Part shown: positions 39,089 through 50,295 of the stretch, in pieces | Numbering within the stretch: the stretch's first letter is position 1 | Layout of the letters: every line of letters starts with the position of its first letter | From: Nymphaea colorata | Lineage: Eukaryota > Streptophyta > Magnoliopsida > Nymphaeales > Nymphaeaceae | Reading direction: 5' to 3' | Assembly: GCF_008831285.2 (NCBI RefSeq) | Contig: NC_045139.1 | Location: 14,738,354-14,802,353, forward strand | Length of the DNA stretch: 64,000 bases | The notes under the pieces: model-generated | Told to the model about the DNA's origin: nothing | Seen by the model: only the letters and a program-made list of their open reading frames with translations | Databases searched by the model: none | Made by a program: the position numbers and the translations under genes

Positions 39089-42000
39089 TCATATGGGTTG
39101 ACCCTTGGGAACAAGCTGATCCTTAAGCCACATGTAAATGGGCACCAGGACGTAATATGCTCCTGCTAGTGCACCCAAAATGAAACGATAGAGGAAAACG
39201 AGTGGATTTACAGGAGCGCTTACATCTTCAACCTTAGGTCCAAGCTGTGTAAACACACGAAAAGAAGATTAAACAATAGTTCAAATCAACAGAAAAAGGA
39301 TATATAATGCAATAGGAAAATGCTAGATAAATAATAGATCCGTAATACAATGAGGATGTAATTCAGGATAACTCCTAAAAGTTAATTCTGAGAGATAACT
39401 TTGCTGCACCACAAGCATCAAAGACAAATAGGCAACTCAATACTTGGCATGGAATATCATTCTGCAAAAATAACTTACCTCAGTACAATTGAGTATCTTC
39501 AGAAGCCTGTGGTTCAAAATGCATAAGAAAAAATATGTTCTAGAGCAAGTGACATAGTCTTAAATCTGTGACAGATGTGCTACTATATTTACAAAAAAAT
39601 GTTCTAACATATTACACAAGATTGCAAACACAATTACCCTGACCATGCATAGAAAGCTTAGATATACCACAAAAAGATATTCAGACATTTTAAGTTCATA
39701 AACGTCTGGAAACCCCCTTCCTGATTAGAAATGAACATGAACATGAACATCTCCACACACAGGAAACCTTAAAGCTCAAGCACAAATGGGAGGAAGAGAC
39801 TGGTAAAAACAATGAAGCAAATAGGCCAAAGATGGCACTTGGGAAGTTGGGAAAAACTTATACAAGAAGAATCTCGACACGTCATCAGAAAGCCTATGCA
39901 AGTAGGAGCCCTGAGTGTCATCGTGCTTCCGAGGCACCAATGACCAAACGAATGAAAATTATTCAATAACCATGGAGGATGCGATTGAAAAGGAACCCAA
40001 TAAGTCTGGCAGCTACTAAAAGAACTGTAGGCCTTGGACAATGAACTCTTACGAGAAATAAAAAAAACTAAGCAGCATGACCAGGAGGCAGCTACCAACT
40101 GGACAGCAGACAGACCATAAAGATGGACGGTTGCTCATATATGTCCAAAAGGGTTAATCTGATGGGCTGAGAGATTATAGACACTATGTTTTCATAGAAT
40201 AAGAATACTAGTCAAAAGAAATAGAGCACATCTCTGAAAGGAGAACCATAGCATATATGTAGGCCGGTAGACCCAAGAAGTAAAGATAAAATTTGTCATA
40301 GACCTATCTGAATAGGTGAACAATCGCTGAACATATATCCTACACCAAGTTTCACTATGGGCATATGCTTATGATGTAATTCCATCAACTGACCCGATTA
40401 GCGAACCAAATGACATAAACAGAACTACCAGCAAAATTCATGATCCATGGATTTCACCTTGGCATTACATCAGCCTTCATAACTATAGGCTTTATCTGTG
40501 TATGTGTTTTTTGATCTCTTATAGTATCAAAACATAAATAAATGGAATATAATAATTCTCCTTTGTCATCAGTTAAGAATAAGATCTGAGTTGAAGTTAC
40601 AAAAAATAAAAAAAGGGCAGAGGTACATGCCATGAGAAACCAACAGTCTAAATGAAAGAGGGGGTGAAAAGGACAGCTTCCAACAACTCTTTAAAGTTCA
40701 TGGAGATCAGAGGACAGTAGCAAAAACAATGTCACAACAGGCAGAAAAGGCACGAAAAATGCATAAATATTTATTACAGAATAGGAACATCTAAACTGGT
40801 CAATTGATGAGGTTCCAATAGCTTAACTGACATTTTTTATTCAGAAAAAGAAGAGAAGCATAATCTAGTTTAAATTTCTCACAAGATTTAACAAGGAAAC
40901 ATATACAAGTACCACAGATTATCCTAAACATATAAGAAAAATAACTTGTCTGAATCCCATCTAACAATAATAAAAAACAGTGGGAGATTAATGCAGGAAA
41001 AAGCAAAGTATCTGGCATAAGGGATAGAAGGGATGATAGCTTGACCTTTTCTATTTCTTCTAATTTCCTTTTCTTGCCAAGGGGCAGAAAGAGGAAATAT
41101 AAAATACAGCTGAAGAGTATCCAGTGGTTAGCAGTTCGCGCATTACCTGCAATGGGGAGTCGCCAGATTGCTTCTTCACGCCTGTAACAGAACATCCCAT
41201 AATCAGACCATGTCTGCGCACACCTCTGTACCATTTAGGGCCAATTCTTTTGAGTTGGACATCCTCGAATCCAGCCTTTTCAAACCACTCTATGTACTCT
41301 TCCTCCTTTGGGAACAGCATCCAGACATCGGCAAAGAAACGAGATAACCAGTAAGTTGGGTATACTGGACCAATTAGACAAGCCTTTCCACCAAGTTTCA
41401 AGACCCTGTATGCTTCTTTGATGCCTCTCTGAGGATCTGGCCAATACTCTATGCTGAAAAAAAAAGCATGTTTATTGGTAAACAAGCGCATTTACCAGTA
41501 AAACCAAAGAATTTGATTTGCTAACTGGATAAACATCAGCTAAAAGCTTCAGAATCAAAAGCATGAACAGATTGCGGCAGGTGCTTTGACAACTCATGCA
41601 ATATTACGTTGCAATGATATTGCAGTCGTACAAGATCATCAAACTCCCAAGTTTCCAGGAACCATGTCTACAGTCCAAGAAAGCGTCCAACAACTCGGGG
41701 AAAAAAACATCATTTGAAAGCTATTTCGTAAAAAGTTTCTTCAAGTTTCACTGAGGACAAAGAGGTGGAAAAGACTTCAGAATATGAAAGTAAAAAAGGA
41801 GAAAGTCAAGTAGCTGCGGAATGATCACCGTAAGAATCAGGTACTGCTTCTTGCAACTAAAGATACAATAAACTAATGTGAACATGAAAACTTACTTATA
41901 GTGCTTCTTTCCCTATGCTAAAGCAAAAAGTTAAGGGGTTAATTTACATTTACTTTACGGATTTTCTCACAGAAATTGGCTTTCCTAGAATCAAGAAATA

Positions 42001-42786
42001 TCCAGCACATCAAAACAAGTAGGAATATTTAATGCATCAGAAGATTTAATGCATCAAAACAAGTAGGAAGTTTTCGACTATTCCTCCTCATCCTCACAGA
42101 AGAAACAAAAAGGTCCAAAAGCATCAGAAGGGATGCTCCACAAAAAGAGAAACAATCAATTGCCAAGAACAACACATAACTAACTTATACCTTCCAGCAG
42201 ACACATATCTATCAGCATAATCAGTAGGGAAGGGGAGATCCTCCGCATCCCCTTCAATAATCCTGCACTCTTTCAAAGGCTCCTTCTGCTTGGCCTTAGC
42301 CAGCTGGTGCGGTGACTGGTCCAGTATGGTTACATTCTTGGCATCTACGTGCTTGACGATTCCCAACGTCGTGAATCCGGTGCCACCGCCCACATCCACG
42401 ACCACCATGTTTCTGTCGTTGAGGTCGGCAGGCTCAAGGGCATCATCCCTCATATCCTCAGTCCAATGTCCGGGATTAATGATATGATCATACACTATTG
42501 ACAGAAACCTGTAGAACCAGAAAGCCTCTTTCTTGTGCTGGATGAACCTCGGCTGTGAAGCAGGCCTAGAGGAGGAAGACAAGCTGCACATTGGCCCCTG
42601 AACTCTGCTCCTCCTGTCGGTGCACAGCAACCCCAAGCTAGGAAGAAGTGTCCCGCATGACTCAGAACCACAGAATCCCAACTTCAAGGGATGAAGTAAC
42701 TGGCCGTTCCTTGGGATGGTGCCACTTTCAGCTCTCGTTCTCACAATTTTGAGTGTGCCAACAGCAGTACTAGCCATTGCAACCAT
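39089..42786 (-). CDS. VTE3: MPBQ/MSBQ methyltransferase, chloroplast envelope (VTE3)
   Basis: Methylates 2-methyl-6-phytyl- and 2-methyl-6-solanesyl-benzoquinone in the tocopherol and plastoquinone pathways at the plastid inner envelope. Exons 42786-42191, 41453-41147 and 39244-39089 join in phase (donors GTATAAG and GTAATG) to 352 residues; the known plant protein is about 340. An N-terminal Ser/Arg-rich transit peptide covers roughly 1-70. The SAM-binding motif VVDVGGGTGFTT is at about 129-140, followed by GDAEDLPFP and the family block GPKWYRGVRRHGLIMGCSVT. The last exon gives a hydrophobic C-terminal anchor (FILGALAGAYYVLVPIYMW) and ends KGQPI. A second start at Met-4 is equally possible. 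Part of its 3' region was copied into the duplication at 24.9-30.3 kb. Confidence 0.95.
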
Positions 42787-43230
42787 TGTTACGAGAAAAG
42801 CAAGAGCAGGAAGATCCTATTTTCTGGCAAAATTACAGATACAGAGGGTCGCGCCTCTAATTGGGGAGAATCATGAGGGAGGGTTTTGGAGATAAGTGTC
42901 TCAACAAAAAACGATGGCACTCAGGAAACGGGACAGGCGAGAGGGAAGGAAGAAGGGGACAAACGAGCTTTGGAGTTTTGAAGACGATGGTGGCCTGTGA
43001 ATCTTGTCTCATGAAGGCCACAGGTTTTTTTGGAGATGCGGGAGAAGGGTGACGTGTATACTCGAAAAGCAGTGAACCCTTCACTACCCGAAAAGTTACT
43101 GATCTTTGGTGTTTTTACTTGCCCTGGAGAGGAGTATATCATACATTTGACATTAGCTTGCTGCGTCAAACAACTACCGCTTGGAACCGTCGAATCGAAC
43201 ACCACCCACACTACCGCACGCATTTAAATG

Positions 43231-43244
43231 TATATATTTATAGG
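43231..43244 (-). promoter_or_regulatory. Candidate TATA box for VTE3
   Basis: On the minus strand the site reads CCTATAAATATATA, about 445 bases upstream of the VTE3 start codon. The leader would be long (about 410 bases), so the assignment is tentative. Confidence 0.35.
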
Positions 43245-43249
43245 CTATA

Positions 43250-44740
43250 TTAGGTGTTAGAACAAAATTAGTAAAACACATTTAGATGTGTTCCTTGGTA
43301 TTATTATCTTGAACTGCATGAATTTAATTTGAGATCATGGAGAGAATTTGAACATCTTCTCGTTCCCAAATTTACAGCAATATGAATTAAGTGCTGTCGA
43401 TGTTCCACCTCCTTATACCAGTTCAAGTGCTCTTTCTCTATCAATGACTTAAACTAATATAAGTTAAATAATAATAATATCAATAATGTTATTATGTTCT
43501 GGTACTATTATTATCTTGATAATTAAGGTCCTGTCACGGCAATGGATGACAGTGGTAGAGCCAGAAATGCTCTCCATTAGAAAAAGTGCACGTTCCTACA
43601 GAATACCAATGACCAAATTGTATTTGGTTAGAGCTATCTATGCCATACATCGGCGACACACTCGTACCAGTAAATAATAATAAATCCAGTTGCCCACGTA
43701 ATTTTAGTTTATTTTTTTGTATTATTTCTTAACATAATTTGTTTTGTTATATATTGATGTCTCTCAAATCTAGGTTTTTTCTTTGTTGAAGTATCAAAAT
43801 TTGGAAAAGTGCCCCTTAACCAAAAACTTATGGCATTCGACCTTTTTGATTATCATCAGTATTAATGACTTGATTATAACTTTGAGAAAGGAAACATGCT
43901 GGTTGGGGAACTCAAAATATTTTTAGTTCTATCAAACTTAGTAGGCCGCAAGATGCGTGTCACTGTGGGCCTTCTTGTGGCAACTTTTAGAAGCTGCAAC
44001 TCACGAGTCTTCGGTGATTACTTTTATTTGGTGCTTTTTTCTCATAAACTCCAAATTCATGATCCAACCATTACCACACCCACCTTGAAAGTTTGTCCCG
44101 CTAAAGCTGGTGGAAGTTAAGGCAATCAATGAGAAGCCACAAATGTAGGTGAAATGCCATTCTTTTGCAATGTAGCAAGAACCAGATCATGAATATATGT
44201 TAAACCTTGAGCCAAGTTGCCAACCGTGAGATGGGGTGTAACGTGACATCCAACTCCAGATAGCCAGATTTGATAAGACAATTAATATCCAACAAAACAA
44301 AGTTCAAATTTGTTGCGAACTAGCATCCACTATATGAAAACCAAAACCAGAACAAGAAAAAGCTAATGGTAAGGCTCAGGCGGTTTTGCCACTTTTTCTT
44401 TCAATGGAGATGGAGGTCAAGTCAATGGTGCAAAATTGTTGCCATTGAAGATTTTTAGTGGCTCATTAGCATGATAAAGCACGAGCCTTCTCTTCTCCAA
44501 TGAAGTGGAAAATTAAAGATGATACAGTAAGGACCAAAGCAACCTTCCGTAGAAAAATAATACAGGTTTAGGGTTAAATCCCATGAAAGCAAAACAAAAA
44601 AGAAACTTAAGAATTGCAGGTTTGAGTCTTGAATAGAGAAAAACTAGAAACGATGTAGGTACAGGAACATGCCTCAGGTTAAATACAAACCATTCCTCCC
44701 CTCCAACAATGGGGCAATGGGGAATTGATATTTGCCATTT
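43250..44740. other. Intergenic region, no gene seen
   Basis: AT-rich sequence between the VTE3 promoter and the YUCCA fragment. No frame here resembles a known family. I looked for upstream YUCCA exons 1-3 to go with the fragment at 44.8 kb and did not find them. Confidence 0.5.
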
Positions 44741-44769
44741 TTTGGAAAGGAATTAGTGTCCTGTTCAAG

Positions 44770-45100
44770 ATGCAGCACTTTGCATTATGTGTTTTGAACA
44801 GAAGGCTATCTCTTTTTCCAAAAATGGCAATTTCAATTCCCCGCTACCTCAAAGTTGGAAACGAGGGAATAGTTCATGCTTCGTCGGTTTCACTGGAAAA
44901 GGCATGGTTGGTAGGCACTGCAATCGATGCTGAGAAAACGGCAGATGACATCAGAAGGCAATGCGGAAACACACATGAGAAGAAGCACTTCTTTTGCGGT
45001 TCAACAAATCTCGTAGTGCATGAAATCTCAAGGGGTTGAATGTTAATTTCTAAAAAACCTGGTGCATCAGAACCTCTTTTACGGCGAAAGGTAAAAAACC
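44770..45100 (+). pseudogene. YUCCA last-exon fragment (unprocessed pseudogene)
   Basis: Matches the final YUCCA exon at 17360-17560 together with flanking DNA. The sequence tatgtgttttgaacag before it matches the intron 3 end and acceptor of the real gene. It then reads SWKRGNSSCFVGFTGKGMVG in one frame and TAIDAEKTADDIRRQCGN in another, so there is a frameshift in the middle. The match continues into the 3' UTR (gggttgaatgttaa then a tgcatc...ggc(g/a)aaagg part). The retained intron end shows a DNA-level copy and not a retrocopy. No other YUCCA exons are adjacent. Confidence 0.85.
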
Positions 45101-46770
45101 TCTTCGCTGGGCTTCAACCCGTTGGGAAATCTAAACAATCCAACTAGTTTTAACACTCAAATTTTTTAATGGATCCGAGTATTGACCTGGCCGGCAAACC
45201 AGAGATTTTAACATGATGGGCATCATTTTAGAATACAAGTCTTTCCATCGCCCACAATATCAACAAACACCCACGTCTTCAGTTTAACTTAGTTCGTTTT
45301 TCTTTTTAATTTTACATGCAAATTTTGAAAATTTACCTTCATCCTATGAAAAAAAAAAAAAAATGCAACTACCGCATGAAAAATTTCTGTGGCTTCATCC
45401 TTGCGTAGTATGACTGTCCCGACCCAACTCTCAATGTATCGGATCCAAACTGGAACTTTTAAGATATCCACTTTTTTGGTAGTTTATATATATGGATTCG
45501 AAGTGGGATTTGAATACTGATGAAGAAAAATGTATATACTAATTCCAAATCCAAAACCTAAATTCATATGTGGAAACGGTGGCACCGCATTGAGGAAGGA
45601 AGGTTCAAATATCATCAGCTTAAGTCTGGGCAGATGGCCATAGTAGCAGTAGGGCTGGACCTTAGGAAATTCCGGCTAGCACATATGGGCAAACTGGGGA
45701 ATGAAGGAGACCCGCTGTTTCTTCCGACCTCTTGAGGAGAAGAAGAAGTTCAGCATGATTCATTGGATGTCCAGTATACGAGATTTTAATTGTTTCCATG
45801 AACCCTCCATCTGCGCAGTATCCTTATCAACATCGCGTTTATTAATTTTTCCCAGCTACATGCTCGCTATTTCTATCTCCAGGACTAAATGCAGAAGGAG
45901 CATCGTCCTCACGATTATGTTAAGACTGGATATGGCTGCCTCCTGAACCATCGGGATTTGCTTTGCTTTCCAACTTCATGTTAGGATCTTCGCCTTAAGC
46001 GTCGCTCTTTTGGCAGTAAAAACACTCCCGTAATATCCATAAATCTACTTTAAAAATCTAGTTTTTGTTTTTCTCCCCATTCTGATAGATATCCGGTTCT
46101 GATAGACATCTAAGTTCGAATGATTATAGAAATTCGGGTAAGGCTTTGTATTTTGTCATATAGATTTGAGTTCAAACAAGACTTAGAGTTGGTTTAAGCC
46201 AAAACCCAGTTCAAGTCAACTCCATTCACATCCCTGAGACTGAGTTTGGTTCAGATTCTCTAAAAATGGAGGACATGAACTCAATCAGTTTATGAAAAGG
46301 GACTCGTTGCAACAATGTGGGAACGTTTAAAATGAAGAGGAACAACAGATTGATTTGTAAGTCTCACAAGTGTTAAAAAGTGAACTGAAAACCACTTGAT
46401 CTTACAATATGCTGCTTCCTTAGCAGTAGGATGAAAAGTTTGTTTGGCTTGTTAAAGTGAGAGTATAGTTGGTGCTCATGGTATTTAGGGTTACATACAC
46501 CCCAAAAAGAAGAGTTCATTTTTTCAAATTTGTTCTCTAGTTTAAAGGTCGGGGCTTCATCTTTTAAGATGTGATTTCGTCTATAAACCTACCAAATAAA
46601 AGGCTCCATCACCTAACTTGCAATTTCATACATATTTTACCTACCAAATAAAAGACCAACTGCTAGAAATTGTCACAGCAAACAATTGATCAAACACGCT
46701 GATAGGTTATCCGGAGACAGACTTGTTTGCAAACAACAAAATCCGTGTCCTGAACTCAACGCAACCCAAT
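45101..46770. other. Intergenic region, no gene seen
   Basis: AT-rich, with a poly-A run near 45349-45362. A short frame near 45.7-45.95 kb has no recognisable domain. The part at 46.05-46.25 kb has aatccg/gatccgg-like strings reminiscent of the dispersed repeats elsewhere in the window. Confidence 0.45.
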
Positions 46771-47331
46771 TCACATAAAAACCATTCCTAACCGCTCAAG
46801 CATCAAGCCCCTGCCCGTCGAATCGAATCCTCGATGGGATAAACAACCCCCTTGCATTAAAGGCCTCGTCGGGCTACCCTCCGGCGGAGCGGGCGGTGGC
46901 GGCGATTGCGGTGGCGCCGGAGGCGGCACGTCGTCGGGCACGAGAGGGATGCCCGGCACCGGAGGCACGAGGTCGGGCGGCTGTGGTACGTGGGGCACTG
47001 GCGATGGCGGAGGCGGCGTCAACGGCGGGTCGATGTTCGGAGGGGTCTCTTCGAGCTCCGGAGATGGCCGAACCTCGGGCACCTCATTTGGGAAGTTGGG
47101 CTCGAAGCCGGGAACAGGGTTCGTATTCGGCATTTCCAGCGGAGGTTTGGGCGGATACTCAGAGTCAGGCGGGACCCTAGGAAACTCCGGTGGCTGAGAA
47201 AGAGAGAGGGCCTTGAGGGTGCAACTCCTCCGGCAATCGCGCACGGGCGGACGGAGGTGGCGGAGTGTCGGAGACGGTGCCATGCAGATGTACTTCCCGG
47301 GAAGGTTGACGCTCAATATGGAAGCCGCCAT
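46771..47331 (-). CDS. Proline-rich protein, single exon, 186 aa
   Basis: Function unknown. Reading from ATG at 47331, the protein starts MAASILSVNLPG, has a basic stretch (TLRHLRPPVRDCRRSC) that could serve as a transit peptide, then about 100 residues dominated by Pro with Glu/Asp/Val (PPEFPRVPPD, PPLTPPPPSPVPHVPQPPD, PPAPPQSPPPPAPPEG). The tail is non-repetitive and ends at 46771. An in-frame ATG 16 codons upstream would translate the GA microsatellite 47334-47353 as Leu-Ser repeats, so the inner ATG is preferred. The region is GC-rich against AT-rich flanks, which favours a real gene. No SPPPP-Tyr extensin repeats or clear secretory signal are seen. Confidence 0.6.
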   Translation of the reverse strand: MAASILSVNLPGKYICMAPSPTLRHLRPPVRDCRRSCTLKALSLSQPPEFPRVPPDSEYPPKPPLEMPNTNPVPGFEPNFPNEVPEVRPSPELEETPPNIDPPLTPPPPSPVPHVPQPPDLVPPVPGIPLVPDDVPPPAPPQSPPPPAPPEGSPTRPLMQGGCLSHRGFDSTGRGLMLERLGMVFM

Positions 47332-48930
47332 GAGAGAGAGAGAGAGAGAGAGAGCATATGTTCCTGAAAATGGAAGCATCGGGCGTCAAATTTTCGACAC
47401 GTTTCCTTCAAATGACACGCAGCCTCTCTGTTGGCAGAGTTTTGTTAAATGCCGGAGTGGACAAAAAATTTAGAACAGTAGAACATCTGGAGCCAAAGAC
47501 CATGGGACAAATTAAACAAAAATGGCTTCTCTCTTCTTTTTGTGTTTTTACTTCGCAGGAAGAAGACAAAAATATTCTAAAAATCTCCCATTTGTTCTTG
47601 TTAAGATCAATATTTTGAAAATGGAACACTATAAATTGAATCGCAAGCGTTCATCTCGGTATTTCGAGTTTATCCTTAAAAAAATGGTGTCGTTTATCAC
47701 TGATCTTGTTCCACAATATCATATTCCATGAAACTCGTCACAGCGATCTTCCTGAAAAAATAGAACTAGAAAGAAGAGGGGACGATCCAGATGCAACTTG
47801 CGTTATGGACTTCTTTCCACGATAAGAGACGTTTCATTCTTCATTTGTTGATGCGGCCTATACATGCATCTGACGCTGCAGTATTTATAAAACCACTTCC
47901 TCATTCCATGGCATTTGTTCGGTTTCATTCTTTTCCTTTTTAACAGGTATTTTTGTTGTTTTTTTTCCCTTTCTTACTACATATTTTCTCAAACTCATCC
48001 ATTAAAATGGAGCTTTTTTTTTTTTATTGATTCATACTTTCTTACAATGTGTGTTTCAAAAACACCCTGTTATTGTTAAAAACTTTCACATGGCGTGTTT
48101 ACAGTGAACGTTTGTTTATTGAATTTATAAACAATATCCAGAGTCACGTCATGCCTTCTAGAACAAAAACATAGATTTTTTTAAGACAATGTATCGTGAG
48201 AACGTGAAAAACGTTGTATGACCATGAAATGCTCTAATTTGATGGCATGGTGAAGTTTTTTTTTTTTTTTTTTTACAGTATTTCTTTCAACTTAAATGTC
48301 CTGTGAAAGAAGTATCTATCTATGAAGATCCAATTGAAAACGTATTGTTTGCACATTTTTCGAACCAACCAACTATGCTACCCTTCTTAAAACGTGAGTG
48401 CATTGGTGTGAATACAAGAGTTTTGAAATTTAAGTTTGAATGATGAGTGGTCAAATCCTTGTATCCACTCCAAAATTGGATTCAGATCTAAGGTGGACAA
48501 TTTATACATCAAATAGTTGCATATTTCAGTTCAAGCTCGAATAAGAAAAAAAGGCAAACCACGTCCAGATCCATTTCTTAAAACCACAAAAGCAATTTTG
48601 AAGCTAGGTTTGATGCATCTGATCCAATCCCACGTTCGATAATGAAGTTAAGATTAATGTTTGAAAGTTGGATTGGATACGAACGAATATTATAGTTTAT
48701 ATCCATAATGGTTGGGTCAAATAGTCATGTAAGACTATATCTGAATCTGAAGATCTCGTTTTTCAAAGCAGAATTCCATCTGATTTTGTACTGGAGCCTG
48801 ATTTAAAGTAGTGTTATTGGATATTTGATTTCAATCCGATCCATTGACGGGCAGGTGGAAAAATAAATCCCATTTGAATCGGATCCAGATAGCACTACCT
48901 TCAAGTCTCCTCCCGGTTCCCTTGTTCCCT
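47332..48930. other. Intergenic region with divergent promoters
   Basis: Lies between the minus-strand proline-rich gene and the plus-strand PLAC8 gene, so it must hold both promoters. A GA run (47334-47353) sits immediately upstream of the proline-rich ATG. A T-run occurs at 48256-48274. The part 48.48-48.89 kb has dispersed-repeat-like sequence. No coding region is recognisable. Confidence 0.5.
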
Positions 48931-48933
48931 CGG

Positions 48934-48942
48934 CTATAAATT
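48934..48942 (+). promoter_or_regulatory. TATA box of the PLAC8 gene
   Basis: ctataaatt in a GC-richer context (tcggctataaattggcgg), about 30 bases before a CT-rich leader. It is followed by a likely non-coding first exon ending GAGAG|GTAACG at 49065. Confidence 0.6.
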
Positions 48943-49065
48943 GGCGGCCCTATTCGTTGTCGCTCAATTCTCTTTTCCTTGCCCTTTGCGGTTGATTTCT
49001 TCAATTCTACGAAATATCTCCAGTTTTTTTCTTCTGATTCCCCAAATGCTGAAAACCCTAGAGAG

Positions 49066-50289
49066 GTAACGCTTTCGATCTTCTTCGCTCCTTCCTTTTC
49101 CGAGATAATTTTTAGCTGCAATTACTTTTTTATTAGTTTGATTCGTTTTGCTCTGCGCGGACTATCAATTCGTCCTAAAAAACTTATTTAAATGAAAAAG
49201 AGAAACCGTCGGAAATCTCTCTCTCACTCGCTTTCTGTGCGTGGGTTAAAAGCGAAGGGGCATAAATCATAATTCTGTTCGACTGGGTATCCTGTTGAAA
49301 ACAATCTTCCCTTCTTTGGATGCCTGAACTTTTGGAAATGGGTGGAAGTTGTCAATTTGATTCCCCTATGTTCAGACGTCCTCTATTTTGGTCCAATATC
49401 TCAATATTCTTTGTAAATTTTTTAATCGACGTCTTTTGTCCTCTGATTAATACATCAAAATATTTGGTTAGAAAACGTGCAGTGTGAGTTTCCGCAGAAC
49501 GCAATTTTAACGTGTTTTTCTTGATGGCGGAATAAATGTATCTTCTGCAAATGCGTTCGTCCTAACCTGCTATAGTTCTTACCTATTGTCCCATGAGGAC
49601 TGTGTTTTGGACGTACGATTAAATGTTGGTTAGTGCGAGTATGAGTTTACGGGTAATCCAGGTTTGAGCATTCGTTTTTGCTTTTATCCTGTGAACGTCT
49701 CTGCAATTATCTGTCACAGATTTGGGTTGAAGTTGTCTACTTTCTCAACAAATTACAATTTTGTAATCGGGCATCGCTTAGCAAAGAAAAGCCTGCTTTG
49801 TTATTAGTTTCCAAGACTTCTTACAGTCTCAATGTCAAAGCTTGTTCAGGGAGTACTAGCCCATGTGTTTCTCTTATACTTTTCACTTTTCAGAACTCCT
49901 TAACATATGAAGAACACTTCTTCCACGTTGGAAATGCACATTTTCCATATTGGCTGATCTATGTTCCATTTTTTTTTTTTTTTTTACTTTAATGTACTAC
50001 ACCTAATAGATATTTTGTGCAGAATCTTGGAAGGGTGCATTTAAGTAATCAATTGTTTTATTTACTTTTCACATTGCTGCGATTGCACTTCTCTCTCATT
50101 TTCCATGGTTGATATAGTATGATTCTTTACCGTCCTTTACAAAATAGTCTTCACTCGCAAGAATATAATTTACTAACTGCTAAGTCCAATAAAATTTTAT
50201 TTTTACACCAATGTTAGGATAGTTTTTCATATAACCGTTGTGGTACATTGCACTGGGAGAATGATTGTAACATGTTCTAACTTTGACAG
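49066..50289 (+). other. Intron in the 5' UTR of the PLAC8 gene
   Basis: Donor GTAACG at 49066 follows aaaccctagagag. The acceptor tttgacag at 50289 lies six bases before the start codon. The AT-rich 1.2 kb between has no coding signal. Inferred from splice signals; no transcript data. Confidence 0.55.
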
Positions 50290-50295
50290 GGTAGG

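Larger units (their letters stand above)
30685..40075. repeat. Tandem duplication, right unit (unit B)
   Basis: Partner of 24905-30300. It contains the intact calmodulin-like gene, its upstream region, and the 3' part of VTE3 (last exon and part of the final intron). Extra material relative to unit A includes the region around CML exon 1. A separate segment at 33860-33990 also resembles 30510-30640 near the unit junction (shared aacactcttctcaaccatac), so the history is more than one event. Confidence 0.7.

Noticed and set aside
42290-42487. Plus-strand frame opposite VTE3
   Set aside because: Antisense shadow of VTE3 exon 1, which has clear conserved methyltransferase motifs on the minus strand.
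46896-47367. Plus-strand Arg- and Gly-rich frames at the proline-rich gene
   Set aside because: Complement and shifted frames of Pro codons give Gly/Arg; they lack any conserved feature and overlap the better minus-strand frame.
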